Below, one piece after another: positions 1 through 7,520 of a stretch of DNA of 48,484 nucleotides; the first letter of the stretch is position 1; each line of letters starts with the position of its first letter. Origin of the DNA: Thermoguttaceae bacterium (GTDB lineage: Bacteria > Planctomycetota > Planctomycetia > Pirellulales > Thermoguttaceae); contig JAFQXE010000004.1 in assembly GCA_017407125.1 (NCBI GenBank), forward strand, positions 1 to 48,484. The letters are read 5' to 3'. A program made the position numbers and the translations under genes. Below the pieces are notes generated by a model, which was not told the DNA's origin, did no database searches, and saw nothing but the letters and a program-made list of their open reading frames with translations.

Positions 1-778
1 GATACATTATCGGACGTTGAAAGCAGAGCTTTTGGGGTGTGTTTGGAGTGTCTTTTGAAGCGCGACGGTTTGTCGTCGCTTTCATTACGATTACACTCAA
101 AACTTCGATAATCTTCCTTCGTGCTGATTACGCTATGACTTACCTGATTCATTGTCGTCTACTGATTCGCTGCCGTCTTCGTCCACCTCGTCTGACCCAG
201 ATTCAAATTCCATTCGTAGTCAACAACGCTTCCGGATCGCGGATAAAATCCGCAGAACTTTCTTTAATCGTAATGCCCTCATGAAACACAAATAATCAAC
301 TGACGCTCTTTCAGTCTCATCGATATCCACTTTTTGATCTTTCGTTCCCTTTCGTTTTCTTCGCGAAATTCGTTTTATTTGCCTTTCGAGGTTCTATTTC
401 ATCTTTCTCACATTTCTCTTCCGCCCCCCTGCTCTTTCTTTACTCATCAACATTCATTCGTTCTCTGAGAGATTTTTTGACATTTCACGCGTTACTTGCA
501 CGATTTTCATTCCTGCTTATTCTCAACCCGTACCTTATAAAAGCTGCGACTAGCCGTAGCGCTCCATATTTCCTCATCCGAACTTGTTCGTTATTTTCTC
601 TATCTTAACGATAATTTATTACCTTTATTCCTTCTATGCCGATTATTCCGTTTATTCTCTTGATATTATTTTTATTATTTATAAGAATTCTTCCGAAATT
701 GCTCTTGATTTTTTTTCTGAAATTTGCGAAAAGCCTGTATTCGTTAAATTCGTACAAATCGTAATTACCGCTTCAATT
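1..778. other. Leader region upstream of flhF, no convincing gene
   Basis: I see no credible complete gene here. On the minus strand two short, adjacent frames look faintly coding. One runs from 289 to 203 (28 residues, GTG start, containing KESSADFIRDPEALL). It overlaps out of frame with another from 213 to 133 (26 very acidic residues rich in Asp, Glu and Ser). They could be the two halves of a frameshifted, decayed gene with an acidic tail, but this is weak. The plus-strand open frame at 39-284 has no family features. Positions 300-778 are AT-rich and carry nothing I can name beyond the run-up to flhF. Confidence 0.3.
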
Positions 779-1969
779 ATGAGTTCCCTCATTACCAATA
801 CCGAAGTTAAGACGTTTCGCGCCGCGAATATGCAGGAAGCTATTCGAATGGTTCGGGACGCGTTCGGCCCTGACGCAGCGGTATTGTCCTACAAACCGAT
901 TACAACTACCCGATTTTTCGGTCTTTTCAAGGGTGAGCCACAGGTTGAAATCGTCGCCATGCCCGGCAGATACATGCAGAGCCGGTTGGGATCGCCTGCG
1001 CCCTCCCCTGCTCCGTCGTCAAGCCATGTCAATCCTCGTCAGGCGCAGCTTAACGACGCGGTTTTCTCAGCCACGGTTGGCATGAACGACGTCCGCCAAG
1101 CGGCAAACGAGTTCGGACAGTCTCCGTGGGACTCCGTCATGCAGGGCTTTCAACAGCACGAAATCTTCGGTTCCGTTCAGATGACGTCTGCGATTTACAA
1201 AGCGTACACGAGTCTGATCGACGCTGACATTTCCGAGCTGATTGCCCGAGAACTCATCTGCGCTGTCACGCCTCAGCTTCGCGGCGAGCAGTTGAACGAC
1301 TATCAGATTATTCGTCAGGCGCTCATTGCTGAAACGACTCGCCGAATCCCGGTTTCCGGCGCAATTCGACCTCGTCATGCGGGATACGTTGTCGCGCTGG
1401 TTGGACCGACCGGCGTCGGCAAAACGACGACCATCGCCAAGCTGGCGGCGCATTACTCCTTGAAAGAGCGTCTGCGCGTCGGCTTGATTACGGTTGACAC
1501 CTACAGAATCGCGGCTGTCGAGCAGTTGCGAGCGTACGCGAACATAATCGATTTGCCAATGCTGGCGGTTCGATCCGTTCCGGAAATGATTCAGGCGGTC
1601 AGCCGACTCCGCAATCTGGACTTGATTCTCATGGACACAGCAGGGCGCGGAACGAAAGAAGACGATAAAATTCACGATTTGAAAACGTACCTCGACGCGG
1701 CGTCGGCAGACGAAGTTCATTTGACTCTCTGCGGGTCGTCGGCGGCACGTTCCTTATGCCGGGCGGCGGAGACGTTTTCGATTCTCAACCTGTCCTCGCT
1801 CGTTTTAACGAAACTGGACGAGGCGGTTGGCTTGGGAAATCTGCTCTCGCTGCTGCGATGGAAGCGTCTGCCTCTGTCGTATGTGACAGACGGGCAGAGC
1901 GTTCCGGAGGACTTTCAGGTCGCCGATGCGGCTCATCTGGCTCGCATGGCGTTAGGAGAAAAAGATTAA
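779..1969 (+). CDS. flhF: Flagellar biosynthesis SRP-type GTPase FlhF
   Basis: FlhF is an SRP-family GTPase that controls where and how many flagella are built at the membrane. The 396-residue product has the family layout: a short N-terminal part starting MSSLITNTEVKTFRA, a variable Pro/Ser-rich linker at about 80-100, then an NG GTPase domain. The P-loop GPTGVGKTT lies at about 209-217, DTAGRG at about 286-291 (DTAGR plus a small residue is usual), and the guanine-specificity motif TKLDE at about 344-348. The frame is open upstream to 584, but that extension is AT-rich, hydrophobic and unlike FlhF, so I chose the ATG at 779. The sigma factor gene follows 79 bp downstream in the same direction, as in many flagellar clusters. 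No flhG lies between them. Confidence 0.92.
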   Translation: MSSLITNTEVKTFRAANMQEAIRMVRDAFGPDAAVLSYKPITTTRFFGLFKGEPQVEIVAMPGRYMQSRLGSPAPSPAPSSSHVNPRQAQLNDAVFSATVGMNDVRQAANEFGQSPWDSVMQGFQQHEIFGSVQMTSAIYKAYTSLIDADISELIARELICAVTPQLRGEQLNDYQIIRQALIAETTRRIPVSGAIRPRHAGYVVALVGPTGVGKTTTIAKLAAHYSLKERLRVGLITVDTYRIAAVEQLRAYANIIDLPMLAVRSVPEMIQAVSRLRNLDLILMDTAGRGTKEDDKIHDLKTYLDAASADEVHLTLCGSSAARSLCRAAETFSILNLSSLVLTKLDEAVGLGNLLSLLRWKRLPLSYVTDGQSVPEDFQVADAAHLARMALGEKD

Positions 1970-2000
1970 ACGCTCATCAGCGTTTGTTACATAATTCACA

Positions 2001-2030
2001 ACTTACCACTTGCAACTATTATAACTTGAT
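2001..2030. repeat. Short heptamer-periodic spacer repeat
   Basis: The spacer between flhF and the sigma factor reads as degenerate 7-nt units (CTTACCA, CTTGCAA, CTATTAT). It is a short member of the heptamer repeat family seen in many other spacers of this window. Confidence 0.4.
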
Positions 2031-2048
2031 TTCATTTTGGAGTTTGAT

Positions 2049-2831
2049 ATGACAGCAGGAAATTCGGAAGCCGTTCGTAAACTTTGGGTTGAATACAAGA
2101 AAAATCCAACGCTGGCGCTGCGAAATCGTTTGATGGAAATTTATATGCCGATCGTCAAGCATAACGCTGAACGGATTCGATCCCGTTTGCCTGGCAACGT
2201 TGAAATTGACGACCTTCTTCAGGTTGGCTCGATTGGCTTGATGGACGCGATTAACGGGTACGACATTGACCGCGGCGTCAAGTTTGAGACGTTCTGTTCC
2301 GCCCGGGTTTGCGGCGCGATTCTCGACGGTCTGCGAAGCATGGACTGGGTTCCGCGCCAGGTTCGCACCAACGCCACCAAAATGAAGGAAAAGATTCGCG
2401 AGATGGAAGGCGTCCTGGGCCGCATGCCGCTGGACACAGAAATTGCCGAGGAGCTCAACATGCCGCTGGACGAAGTTCAGCGCATTATTCGCGACACCCA
2501 GATGACGACGCTCACCAGCCTCGACAAACGCTGGGATCAGGCGAACGACTCGTCGCGCAACATCCGGGAAATTGACGTCCTGGTCGACAAACGCTCGGAA
2601 GACCCCGGCAAGAAGCTGCAGAATTCTGAACTCATTCGCGTTGTTACAAAAGGGCTTTCCCAGAGCGAACGCCTGATTATCATTCTGTACTATTACGAGA
2701 ACCTGACCATGCGAGAAATCGGCTTGACGCTCAACCTGTCGGAAAGCCGGGTCAGCCAGATGCACACGTCGATCATGCGCCGCTTGCAAGACCAGCTGGC
2801 GAACCGCAAATCGGAACTGGCGGCAAACTAA
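2049..2831 (+). CDS. fliA: RNA polymerase sigma factor of the FliA/WhiG (sigma-28) type
   Basis: This is an alternative sigma factor that directs RNA polymerase to late flagellar and chemotaxis promoters. The 260-residue length is normal for FliA. Region 2 is clear: EIDDLLQVGSIGLMDAI, then GVKFETFCSARVCGAILDGL and RSMDWVPRQVR, the last being the hallmark of the sigma-28/WhiG group. Region 3 follows (LGRMPLDTEIAEELNMPLDE), and region 4 ends with LTMREIGLTLNLSESRVSQM, a helix-turn-helix for the -35 element. The ATG at 2049 is preceded by GGAG with 6-nt spacing, so I prefer it to the in-frame TTG at 2037. It sits directly after flhF and ends at a strong terminator, so it probably closes the flagellar operon. 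Confidence 0.92.
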   Translation: MTAGNSEAVRKLWVEYKKNPTLALRNRLMEIYMPIVKHNAERIRSRLPGNVEIDDLLQVGSIGLMDAINGYDIDRGVKFETFCSARVCGAILDGLRSMDWVPRQVRTNATKMKEKIREMEGVLGRMPLDTEIAEELNMPLDEVQRIIRDTQMTTLTSLDKRWDQANDSSRNIREIDVLVDKRSEDPGKKLQNSELIRVVTKGLSQSERLIIILYYYENLTMREIGLTLNLSESRVSQMHTSIMRRLQDQLANRKSELAAN

Positions 2832-2849
2832 GACAACTCAACAGAGGGC

Positions 2850-2878
2850 GCCCCGTTCTGCTCAGCGGGGCTTTTTTT
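2850..2878 (+). terminator. Rho-independent terminator after fliA
   Basis: A 6-bp G+C stem (GCCCCG at 2850-2855 pairs with CGGGGC at 2866-2871) is followed directly by seven T residues. It lies 18 nt after the sigma factor stop codon. Confidence 0.88.
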
Positions 2879-2903
2879 ATGCGCAGGTCAGTCTGTTTTT
2901 TTA

Positions 2904-2942
2904 ACACGAAATACACGAAAAGAACGAAACAACACGAAAAAG
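2904..2942. repeat. ACGAAA-rich dispersed repeat
   Basis: The stretch is built of ACACGAAA and AACGAAA words and is preceded by a T-run. A closely similar arm occurs at 5208-5246, and the complementary arm at about 5255-5300, so this is one member of a dispersed family. Confidence 0.6.
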
Positions 2943-2984
2943 GGGAAGAAAAAATTTGTCAAATCTTTTATTAGAGGGGAAATA

Positions 2985-3356
2985 TTATTCTTCGTCGTTA
3001 TCTTTACGTCTATACTTCTCAATTACAGCTTGCCACTCAGGAGAATCATAAGGTATTTCTTGAATTTCAATAAGCTGTTCTCTTAAATTTTCAAACTCTT
3101 TCCATTCTTCTGAATCTCTTAAAAATTCAGATTCGTCGATAAAAAAATCTTCTTCATCCGGTAAAAGAATGAGTGTTGTTTCACGTAATGAAAGCCAATA
3201 CTGATACTCTCTGTATTCAGGAAAATATTTATAGGTCAATTCTCTACGTTCTTCCATTGATTTAGGTTGTAAACTTGAGATTGTATCATAAATTATCTTA
3301 AGTTTTTCATCCTCATTATCAAATGGACATCTTGGATATAAATCAACAATGATCAT
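2985..3356 (-). CDS. Small acidic protein of unknown function, coupled to GrpB-family gene
   Basis: I do not recognise a family. The 123-residue product starts MIIVDLYPRCPFDNEDEK and is rich in Glu and Asp, with aromatic residues in the middle (YKYFPEYREYQYWLSLRE) and a charged end (EKYRRKDNDEE). I see no signal peptide or membrane segment. The frame is open upstream to 3473, but the ATG at 3356 overlaps the stop of the GrpB-family gene as ATGA, a typical translational-coupling arrangement, and the upstream extension lies antisense-free within that gene's coding sequence in another frame. The coupling suggests the two products act together or are made in fixed ratio. The DNA is more AT-rich than neighbouring housekeeping genes. 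Confidence 0.72.
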   Translation of the reverse strand: MIIVDLYPRCPFDNEDEKLKIIYDTISSLQPKSMEERRELTYKYFPEYREYQYWLSLRETTLILLPDEEDFFIDESEFLRDSEEWKEFENLREQLIEIQEIPYDSPEWQAVIEKYRRKDNDEE

Positions 3357-3934
3357 AACAATTCCTTGCAGTATCTGTTTCCGTATTTCTTTCGCGCTTC
3401 CTGTGTCCACCGGTGAATAAAGTCCGTCTTGGCATCCGTATAGGCGTCTCTGTTGTGTTCGTACTTTTTCCAAAGTTTGAGTTTAAGGGCTTCATATTCT
3501 TTGGCGACGTCCGGATGATCATTCAGATAATCGCGAAAATAAAGTTCATCGTTATCTCCAGCATATCTGAGATGGATATGATAGACCTTATCTGCAAATC
3601 CTTCCTTGGTATATCCCTTATTCAAAGAAATCCTTTTCATATCAGCGGACATTCTGATAAAACCATTCCGTTCGAGAGTATACGCCGCTTCTTCAATATC
3701 GGCGTTTTCAGAAATCTCAATCAACACATCAACAATATTCTTTGCCCATATTCCATTTATTGCGGTACTCCCGATGTGACTGATCCTTTCGACATGATAA
3801 TTTGCCAACAAATTTGTTATTGTAGCTTCTATTTCCCTGTAAGAGTCTGTCCACTGGTCATCGTGTTGGACAAGATAGATGGGAAACAATTCCCAGAGTT
3901 CTTCCAACGTCATTTCTGACAGTTTTTTTCCCAT
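3353..3934 (-). CDS. GrpB-family (UPF0157) nucleotidyltransferase-fold protein
   Basis: The 193-residue product matches the GrpB/UPF0157 family, small proteins with a nucleotidyltransferase-like fold whose biochemical role is mostly unproven. Family features visible are the early ISHIGSTAINGIWAKNIVDV stretch (the GS...D-like nucleotidyltransferase motif with the D of IVDVLIEI), YHIHLRYAG, and the C-terminal FRDYLNDHPDVAKEYEALK segment. I chose the ATG at 3934. A GTG at 3994 would add 20 basic residues that the family lacks. It is the first gene of a two-gene unit, overlapping the next by 4 nt. In other bacteria members sit beside resistance or accessory genes, so an accessory role is likely here, but this is inference. 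Confidence 0.85.
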   Translation of the reverse strand: MGKKLSEMTLEELWELFPIYLVQHDDQWTDSYREIEATITNLLANYHVERISHIGSTAINGIWAKNIVDVLIEISENADIEEAAYTLERNGFIRMSADMKRISLNKGYTKEGFADKVYHIHLRYAGDNDELYFRDYLNDHPDVAKEYEALKLKLWKKYEHNRDAYTDAKTDFIHRWTQEARKKYGNRYCKELL

Positions 3935-4025
3935 CTTCTTTGTTTTCTTAAATACAGATTTTTTTAGGCGAGACGCCCTGCCCTGCTGGAACACGGTTAC
4001 AGAGCGCCCTTAATCGTTACAGTGT

Positions 4026-4063
4026 CTTTTCCTCTCGCCCTCAGATGAGGACAAGAGGAAAAG
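4026..4063. repeat. Inverted repeat with nested inner stem
   Basis: CTTTTCCTCT (4026-4035) and AGAGGAAAAG (4054-4063) are a perfect 10-bp inverted repeat. The loop holds a second stem, CCTCA/TGAGG. There is no T-run, so it is not an obvious terminator. Confidence 0.6.
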
Positions 4064-4111
4064 AGTATTTGACGATGTTTCTTTTTTGTTTTCCTTTTTC
4101 CGTAGGTTAAA

Positions 4112-4148
4112 CCCCACGGCTATTAAAATTGAATCGCTACGCGGTTCT
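4112..4148. repeat. Dispersed structured repeat, copy 1 (CCCCACGGCTATTAAAATTG type)
   Basis: The sequence CCCCACGGCTATTAAAATTG followed by a GAATCGC-TAC-GCGGTTC hairpin recurs at 17512-17549. There the hairpin is GAACCGC-TAAT-GCGGTTC. The T/C difference keeps the stem paired (U-G instead of C-G), which suggests a conserved structure. Confidence 0.65.
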
Positions 4149-4178
4149 AGGTGAACGCTTCGCGACAGTTATTTAAAA

Positions 4179-4226
4179 CTCCGCGAACATCCTCCGCATC
4201 TCCGCGGCTCCGCGTGAGGTTTTCCC
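4179..4226. repeat. Dispersed repeat, inverted relative to 5159-5206
   Basis: The words GCGAACATCCTCCGC, ATCTCCGCG and CTCCGCGTGAG also occur as their reverse complement at 5159-5206, on the other side of the thermonuclease gene, in slightly different order. The two copies flank the gene in opposite orientation. Confidence 0.6.
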
Positions 4227-4278
4227 GGGCATTTACGCAACCCAGTTTTGTTCGCCGTTACGTTCGCTTCGCTCATGC

Positions 4279-4298
4279 CCACGGGTTTACACCCGTGG
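4279..4298. repeat. REP-like hairpin
   Basis: CCACGGGT and ACCCGTGG form a perfect 8-bp stem with a TTAC loop. A degenerate relative lies at about 5306-5330 (CCCACGGGGTAACGCCCGAG). Confidence 0.55.
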
Positions 4299-4359
4299 CT
4301 CGCCTAAGCGTAACTACGCTCCCGTTGGTCGCTCCGTTACCGCCTTTCATTTTCATAAC

Positions 4360-4418
4360 CAATCGGTGAAAATCCGTTTAATCCGTCAAATCCGTGAACG
4401 GACTGACCCGCGCATAAC
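4360..4418. repeat. ATCCGT dispersed repeat, copy 1
   Basis: This 59-bp stretch is almost identical to 12996-13054. It contains three ATCCGT words spaced every 9 nt (AAAATCCGT, TTAATCCGT, CAAATCCGT) and then GAACGGACTGACC. It lies just downstream of the stop codon of the thermonuclease gene. Confidence 0.75.
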
Positions 4419-4425
4419 GTCGGGG

Positions 4426-4938
4426 TTAATCCCTTTCGTGCCATTTGCCCTGCCCCATGCCGCGCCAGCGCCATTCCCAGGGTTCGACTGGGTTTTTGGT
4501 TCCCCACAAGCCGATCTTCTTCTTGCGGGCTTCGTCTTCCTTCGCCTTGGCTTTTTCGTCTGTATAGGCTTTGCTGAACTGCCAGACGTGTCCGTTTTCC
4601 AGCATATAGTATTCGTAGTCCAGATACTTTCCGTCTTCCTGTTTGACGGCGACGCGGCCGACGATGCGTCCGTACTTGTCAACCTTAACGACCTGAACCA
4701 GAATCTCCTTGTCTTTGAGCATTTTGATCGCGGCTTTTTTGGCGGTGTCGCCGTAGGGCTGATCGTTTTCCGGGGCGTCGATACAGGCGCAGCGAACGCG
4801 GGCGGTCGAGCCGTCCTCTTTTTCGACGATGAACGAGTCGCCGTCGCTGACCCAGGTTACTTTAGCTTTCAACGCTTCCGCTCCCATAACGACGTTCGTC
4901 AGGAGCAGAGCAAATACAAATGTGCAAAGTTTTTTCAT
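4426..4938 (-). CDS. Secreted thermonuclease (staphylococcal nuclease-like)
   Basis: A calcium-dependent, secreted phosphodiesterase of the SNase family that would degrade DNA or RNA outside the cytoplasm. The 170-residue product starts with a signal peptide (MKKLCTFVFALLLTNVVMGA), followed by an OB-fold nuclease domain. Catalytic residues align with the classical enzyme: R49 and D54 and E57 in VRCACIDAPEND, and R91 in DKYGR. The domain ends at KKIGLWG, followed by a Trp/Arg-rich tail (PWEWRWRGMGQGKW) outside the usual fold. AGAGG lies about 9 nt before the ATG. The gene stands alone, between two inverted copies of a dispersed repeat, so it may have arrived as a unit. Confidence 0.92.
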   Translation of the reverse strand: MKKLCTFVFALLLTNVVMGAEALKAKVTWVSDGDSFIVEKEDGSTARVRCACIDAPENDQPYGDTAKKAAIKMLKDKEILVQVVKVDKYGRIVGRVAVKQEDGKYLDYEYYMLENGHVWQFSKAYTDEKAKAKEDEARKKKIGLWGTKNPVEPWEWRWRGMGQGKWHERD

Positions 4939-4954
4939 TGGAATGCCTCTTGGG

Positions 4955-5068
4955 GGGGTGGTAAGTGGAAAGTGGTTAGTGGTAAGTAGTTATAAGTTGT
5001 TAGTGGTAAGCGGTTAGTAATGATCGGCGCTTTGCGTCCTTGCCACTAAATACTAACCACGTACCACT
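4955..5068. repeat. Heptamer tandem repeats (GTTAGTG/GTAAGTG family)
   Basis: The spacer upstream of the nuclease is built of variable 7-nt units such as GTAAGTG, GAAAGTG, GTTAGTG, GTAAGTA and GCGGTTA. A shorter complementary part follows (CACTAAATACTAACCACGTA). It has no coding capacity and resembles the STRR heptamer repeats known in cyanobacteria. Confidence 0.75.
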
Positions 5069-5158
5069 ATATATTATACACTTTTTTGACGCCTTTGCAA
5101 CGGCTGGCGTTCCAGATTTTTTGTGTAACAAAAGAGAGTTATGGCGCTCCCGTTAAAA

Positions 5159-5206
5159 TCTCACGCGGAGATGCGGAGGAGCGGAGGATGTTCGCAAAGT
5201 TTTTTA
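5159..5206. repeat. Dispersed repeat, inverted partner of 4179-4226
   Basis: The reverse complement of this stretch shares the words GCGAACATCCTCCGC and ATCTCCGCG with 4179-4226. Confidence 0.6.
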
Positions 5207-5300
5207 AAACACGAAAAACACGAAGAGAACGAAACAAACGAAAAGGAATTATAAAATTCTTTCGTCTTTTTCGCTTATTTCGTGTCTTTCGTGTTAAAAA
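5203..5300. repeat. Long imperfect inverted repeat of ACGAAA words
   Basis: Two arms of about 45 nt (left: TTTAAAACACGAAAAACACG onward; right: its approximate reverse complement ending TTTCGTGTTAAAAA) meet at a short AT centre near 5250. It could fold into a long hairpin between the nuclease and GH97 genes. The left arm resembles 2904-2942. Confidence 0.65.
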
Positions 5301-5333
5301 TATACCCACGGGGTAACGCCCGAGGCTCGTCTT

Positions 5334-7277
5334 TCAATCTTTCTCCACAAACCGAGCAACCCAGCCGCCGTTGCGGACCATGTCGATGGTCAGCGTCATA
5401 TCAGCGGTTACTTCGATCGTTTCCACTGCGGCTTTCTCGGCGTCTTTGGCGGAGTCCGGGACGTCTTTGACAATCATCGCGGAATACGTCTTGCCGGGCG
5501 CGAGGAACGAGAGGTTGAGCTTGTACTGGCGAGCGTTCGCGTCGGTTATCGCCGCGGCGTAGTAGACCGAACCGGTTCGGCGGGTTTGGACGAAGAACTC
5601 GCCAATCGCGCCGTCCAGAGCCGTCGTTTCGTCCCAGACAGTCGGCAGATTTCGGAGAATCTCAACGCCCGCTGCGCCGCGGTAATGTTCCGGCGTGTCA
5701 CAAAGAGTCGTAATCGGGCTGTCGTACAGAACGCACAAAGCCAGCTCGTGCGCCCGGGTGCCGACAACCTGCGTCGGCCGCGTTTTGGAATACTTTTCCG
5801 GCTGACGGTTGAGCATGCCGCCGGGCGTATAGTCCCCGAATCCGCACAGATACCGCGTAAAGGGCAGCGTCGCCGTATGAGCGCTGTCGGTGGAAGATTT
5901 GCCCATCTCGTTGCCGCGAACCGCTTCGACTGTTACAAGGTTGGGATACGTTCGTTCAATTCCCGTCGGCTTGTAGATGCCGTGGAAATTGACCATCAGA
6001 TGGTATTTCGCCGCCAGCGCGAGCGTATTGTTAATCCAGTTGACGGTTTCCTGATCGTCTGCGTTCATGTGGTCGATTTTACAGCCCGCAACGCCCCATT
6101 TTTCGTACTGTTCAAACGTCTTTTCGACGCCGCAGAGCTGCAAGTCCTGACTTTCCACCCAAAGGAAAATCCCGACGCCCTTTTCTTTCGCGTGCGCGAT
6201 AATCGCCGGCATGTCAACGGCGCTTGTACTTTGAAGCGTGTCGATGTCGCAGCCGATTCGGTTTTTCATTTTCCAGCTGCAGTACCACGGGTCGTCGATT
6301 GTCATGTACTTCCAGCCCATCGCCGCCGCCATGTCGATTCGGTCGATGGTCGTTTGCGTGTTCATGCCCTTGTTGCCGTTAGACCACCAGTCCCAGGCAG
6401 ACGCGCCCGGCTTAATCCAGCTTGTATCTTCGATCTGACAAGGCGGGTTCAAGTTGAGAACGACGCCGGAGTTGTTGACAAGGTCAACAGGCGTTTTGCC
6501 CAACAGGACGACGCGCCACGGGGACGGCGTCGACTTTGTAACAACGACGCAGCCGTTTTTGTCTTTGCGGGGCGACAGCCGGGTTTTGAGCGTCGTCGAG
6601 CCGAGTTTCGCCGAGGCGAACTGAGCGCCAGCCCAGTCGACAAGAGCCGCTTCGGTTATCGCCGCGCAGAAGTCTGGAGTCTGCACCACGACCGGGCAGG
6701 CGTCAAAGGCGTCTTCCTTAATCTGTGACAGCTTTCCCTTGACGAAGAACTGCTGCTGATCCGTATAGAATCGACCCTGATTGGACGTCCAGACGTCAAA
6801 ATCGGAGGGGAACGAGTACTGCGTCAAGTCCTCCTCAACGACGTAATTCTGCTCTTTTTTAAGAAGAATCTCGTATCGAAACGCCGCTGCGTCGTCGTAG
6901 GCGCGAAAGACGTACCGGAACTCCATGTCGGCGTTGGCGTAGACGAGTGTAATCTGATTGTAATGGTCGACGTACTGCGACTTCTTCCCGAACCGGTTCG
7001 TCCACGTCTCGTTTTGCGCGCTCTCCGACGTTCCGATAAACGACCACCCAGCGCCCGGGTCAACGTCTTTGAACTTCAGCCCCGTTTTGGACTCGTTGAG
7101 AACCGCTGCGCCGTTAAACGAGACGGAATACGTCGGCGACGACTCGTTTTGCGTTACGACGATTTTCACCGCGCCGTTGGGCGACGTTACAACGCTCTGC
7201 GGCGCCGCCGCGAAAGAAACGGAAATATTCAACGCCGTAATCGCGGCGAGGGTAAGGAGGAGATTTGGGAATTTCAT
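5334..7277 (-). CDS. Glycoside hydrolase family 97 enzyme, secreted
   Basis: A GH97 alpha-glycosidase (alpha-glucosidase or alpha-galactosidase), probably periplasmic, acting on plant or host oligosaccharides. The 647-residue length is typical. It has a signal peptide (MKFPNLLLTLAAITALNISV, cleaved near SFAAA), an N-terminal beta-sandwich, and a TIM barrel with GWKYMTIDDPWY and GCKIDHMNADDQ. D402 in KIDHM and E457 in VEAVRGNE are 55 residues apart, as I recall for the nucleophile and acid/base of the retaining Bacteroides enzyme. An Asp at this place favours the retaining, galactosidase-like branch over the inverting SusB branch. No Shine-Dalgarno is evident at the ATG. I see no sugar transporter or sus-type partner nearby. 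Confidence 0.9.
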   Translation of the reverse strand: MKFPNLLLTLAAITALNISVSFAAAPQSVVTSPNGAVKIVVTQNESSPTYSVSFNGAAVLNESKTGLKFKDVDPGAGWSFIGTSESAQNETWTNRFGKKSQYVDHYNQITLVYANADMEFRYVFRAYDDAAAFRYEILLKKEQNYVVEEDLTQYSFPSDFDVWTSNQGRFYTDQQQFFVKGKLSQIKEDAFDACPVVVQTPDFCAAITEAALVDWAGAQFASAKLGSTTLKTRLSPRKDKNGCVVVTKSTPSPWRVVLLGKTPVDLVNNSGVVLNLNPPCQIEDTSWIKPGASAWDWWSNGNKGMNTQTTIDRIDMAAAMGWKYMTIDDPWYCSWKMKNRIGCDIDTLQSTSAVDMPAIIAHAKEKGVGIFLWVESQDLQLCGVEKTFEQYEKWGVAGCKIDHMNADDQETVNWINNTLALAAKYHLMVNFHGIYKPTGIERTYPNLVTVEAVRGNEMGKSSTDSAHTATLPFTRYLCGFGDYTPGGMLNRQPEKYSKTRPTQVVGTRAHELALCVLYDSPITTLCDTPEHYRGAAGVEILRNLPTVWDETTALDGAIGEFFVQTRRTGSVYYAAAITDANARQYKLNLSFLAPGKTYSAMIVKDVPDSAKDAEKAAVETIEVTADMTLTIDMVRNGGWVARFVEKD

Positions 7278-7280
7278 GGG

Positions 7281-7316
7281 GTGTTGGAAAGTTGCGAGTT
7301 GAAAGTTGCGAGAAGA
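7281..7316. repeat. Heptamer tandem repeat (AGTTGCG/AGTTGAA)
   Basis: Units GTTGGAA, AGTTGCG, AGTTGAA, AGTTGCG directly upstream of the GH97 start codon. The position could affect its leader. Confidence 0.6.
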
Positions 7317-7434
7317 ATATATGAAACGATTGTTTTTCTCGCTGTTTGCTATTTATCTTACTTTAATCAGAAACAAAATTCAACCCCCCCAAGAAAAATT
7401 TCCCGACCATTCCCTGATAACCCCCTCCGCCAAA

Positions 7435-7460
7435 CAAAAAAGCGGGAGGGAACTCCCGCT
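7435..7460 (-). terminator. Terminator of the PEP-CTERM surface protein gene
   Basis: GCGGGAG (7442-7448) and CTCCCGC (7453-7459) form a 7-bp stem around a GGAA loop. The run of A at 7436-7441 becomes a U tract on the minus strand. It lies 45 nt past the stop codon at 7505. Confidence 0.85.
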
Positions 7461-7483
7461 CAAGATTATTCTTTTACGCTTGC

Positions 7484-7520
7484 GTAACTCCTAACTCCTC
7501 ACTCCTAATTCCTAACTCGC
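7484..7520. repeat. Heptamer tandem repeat (AACTCCT/CACTCCT)
   Basis: Units CTCCTAA, CTCCTCA, CTCCTAA, TTCCTAA overlap the last codons of the surface protein gene, so the repeat supplies its final residues. Confidence 0.55.

Noticed and set aside
1067..1720. Minus-strand open frame within flhF
   Set aside because: It is antisense to the FlhF GTPase domain and rich in Arg/Asn/Val as expected from reverse reading.
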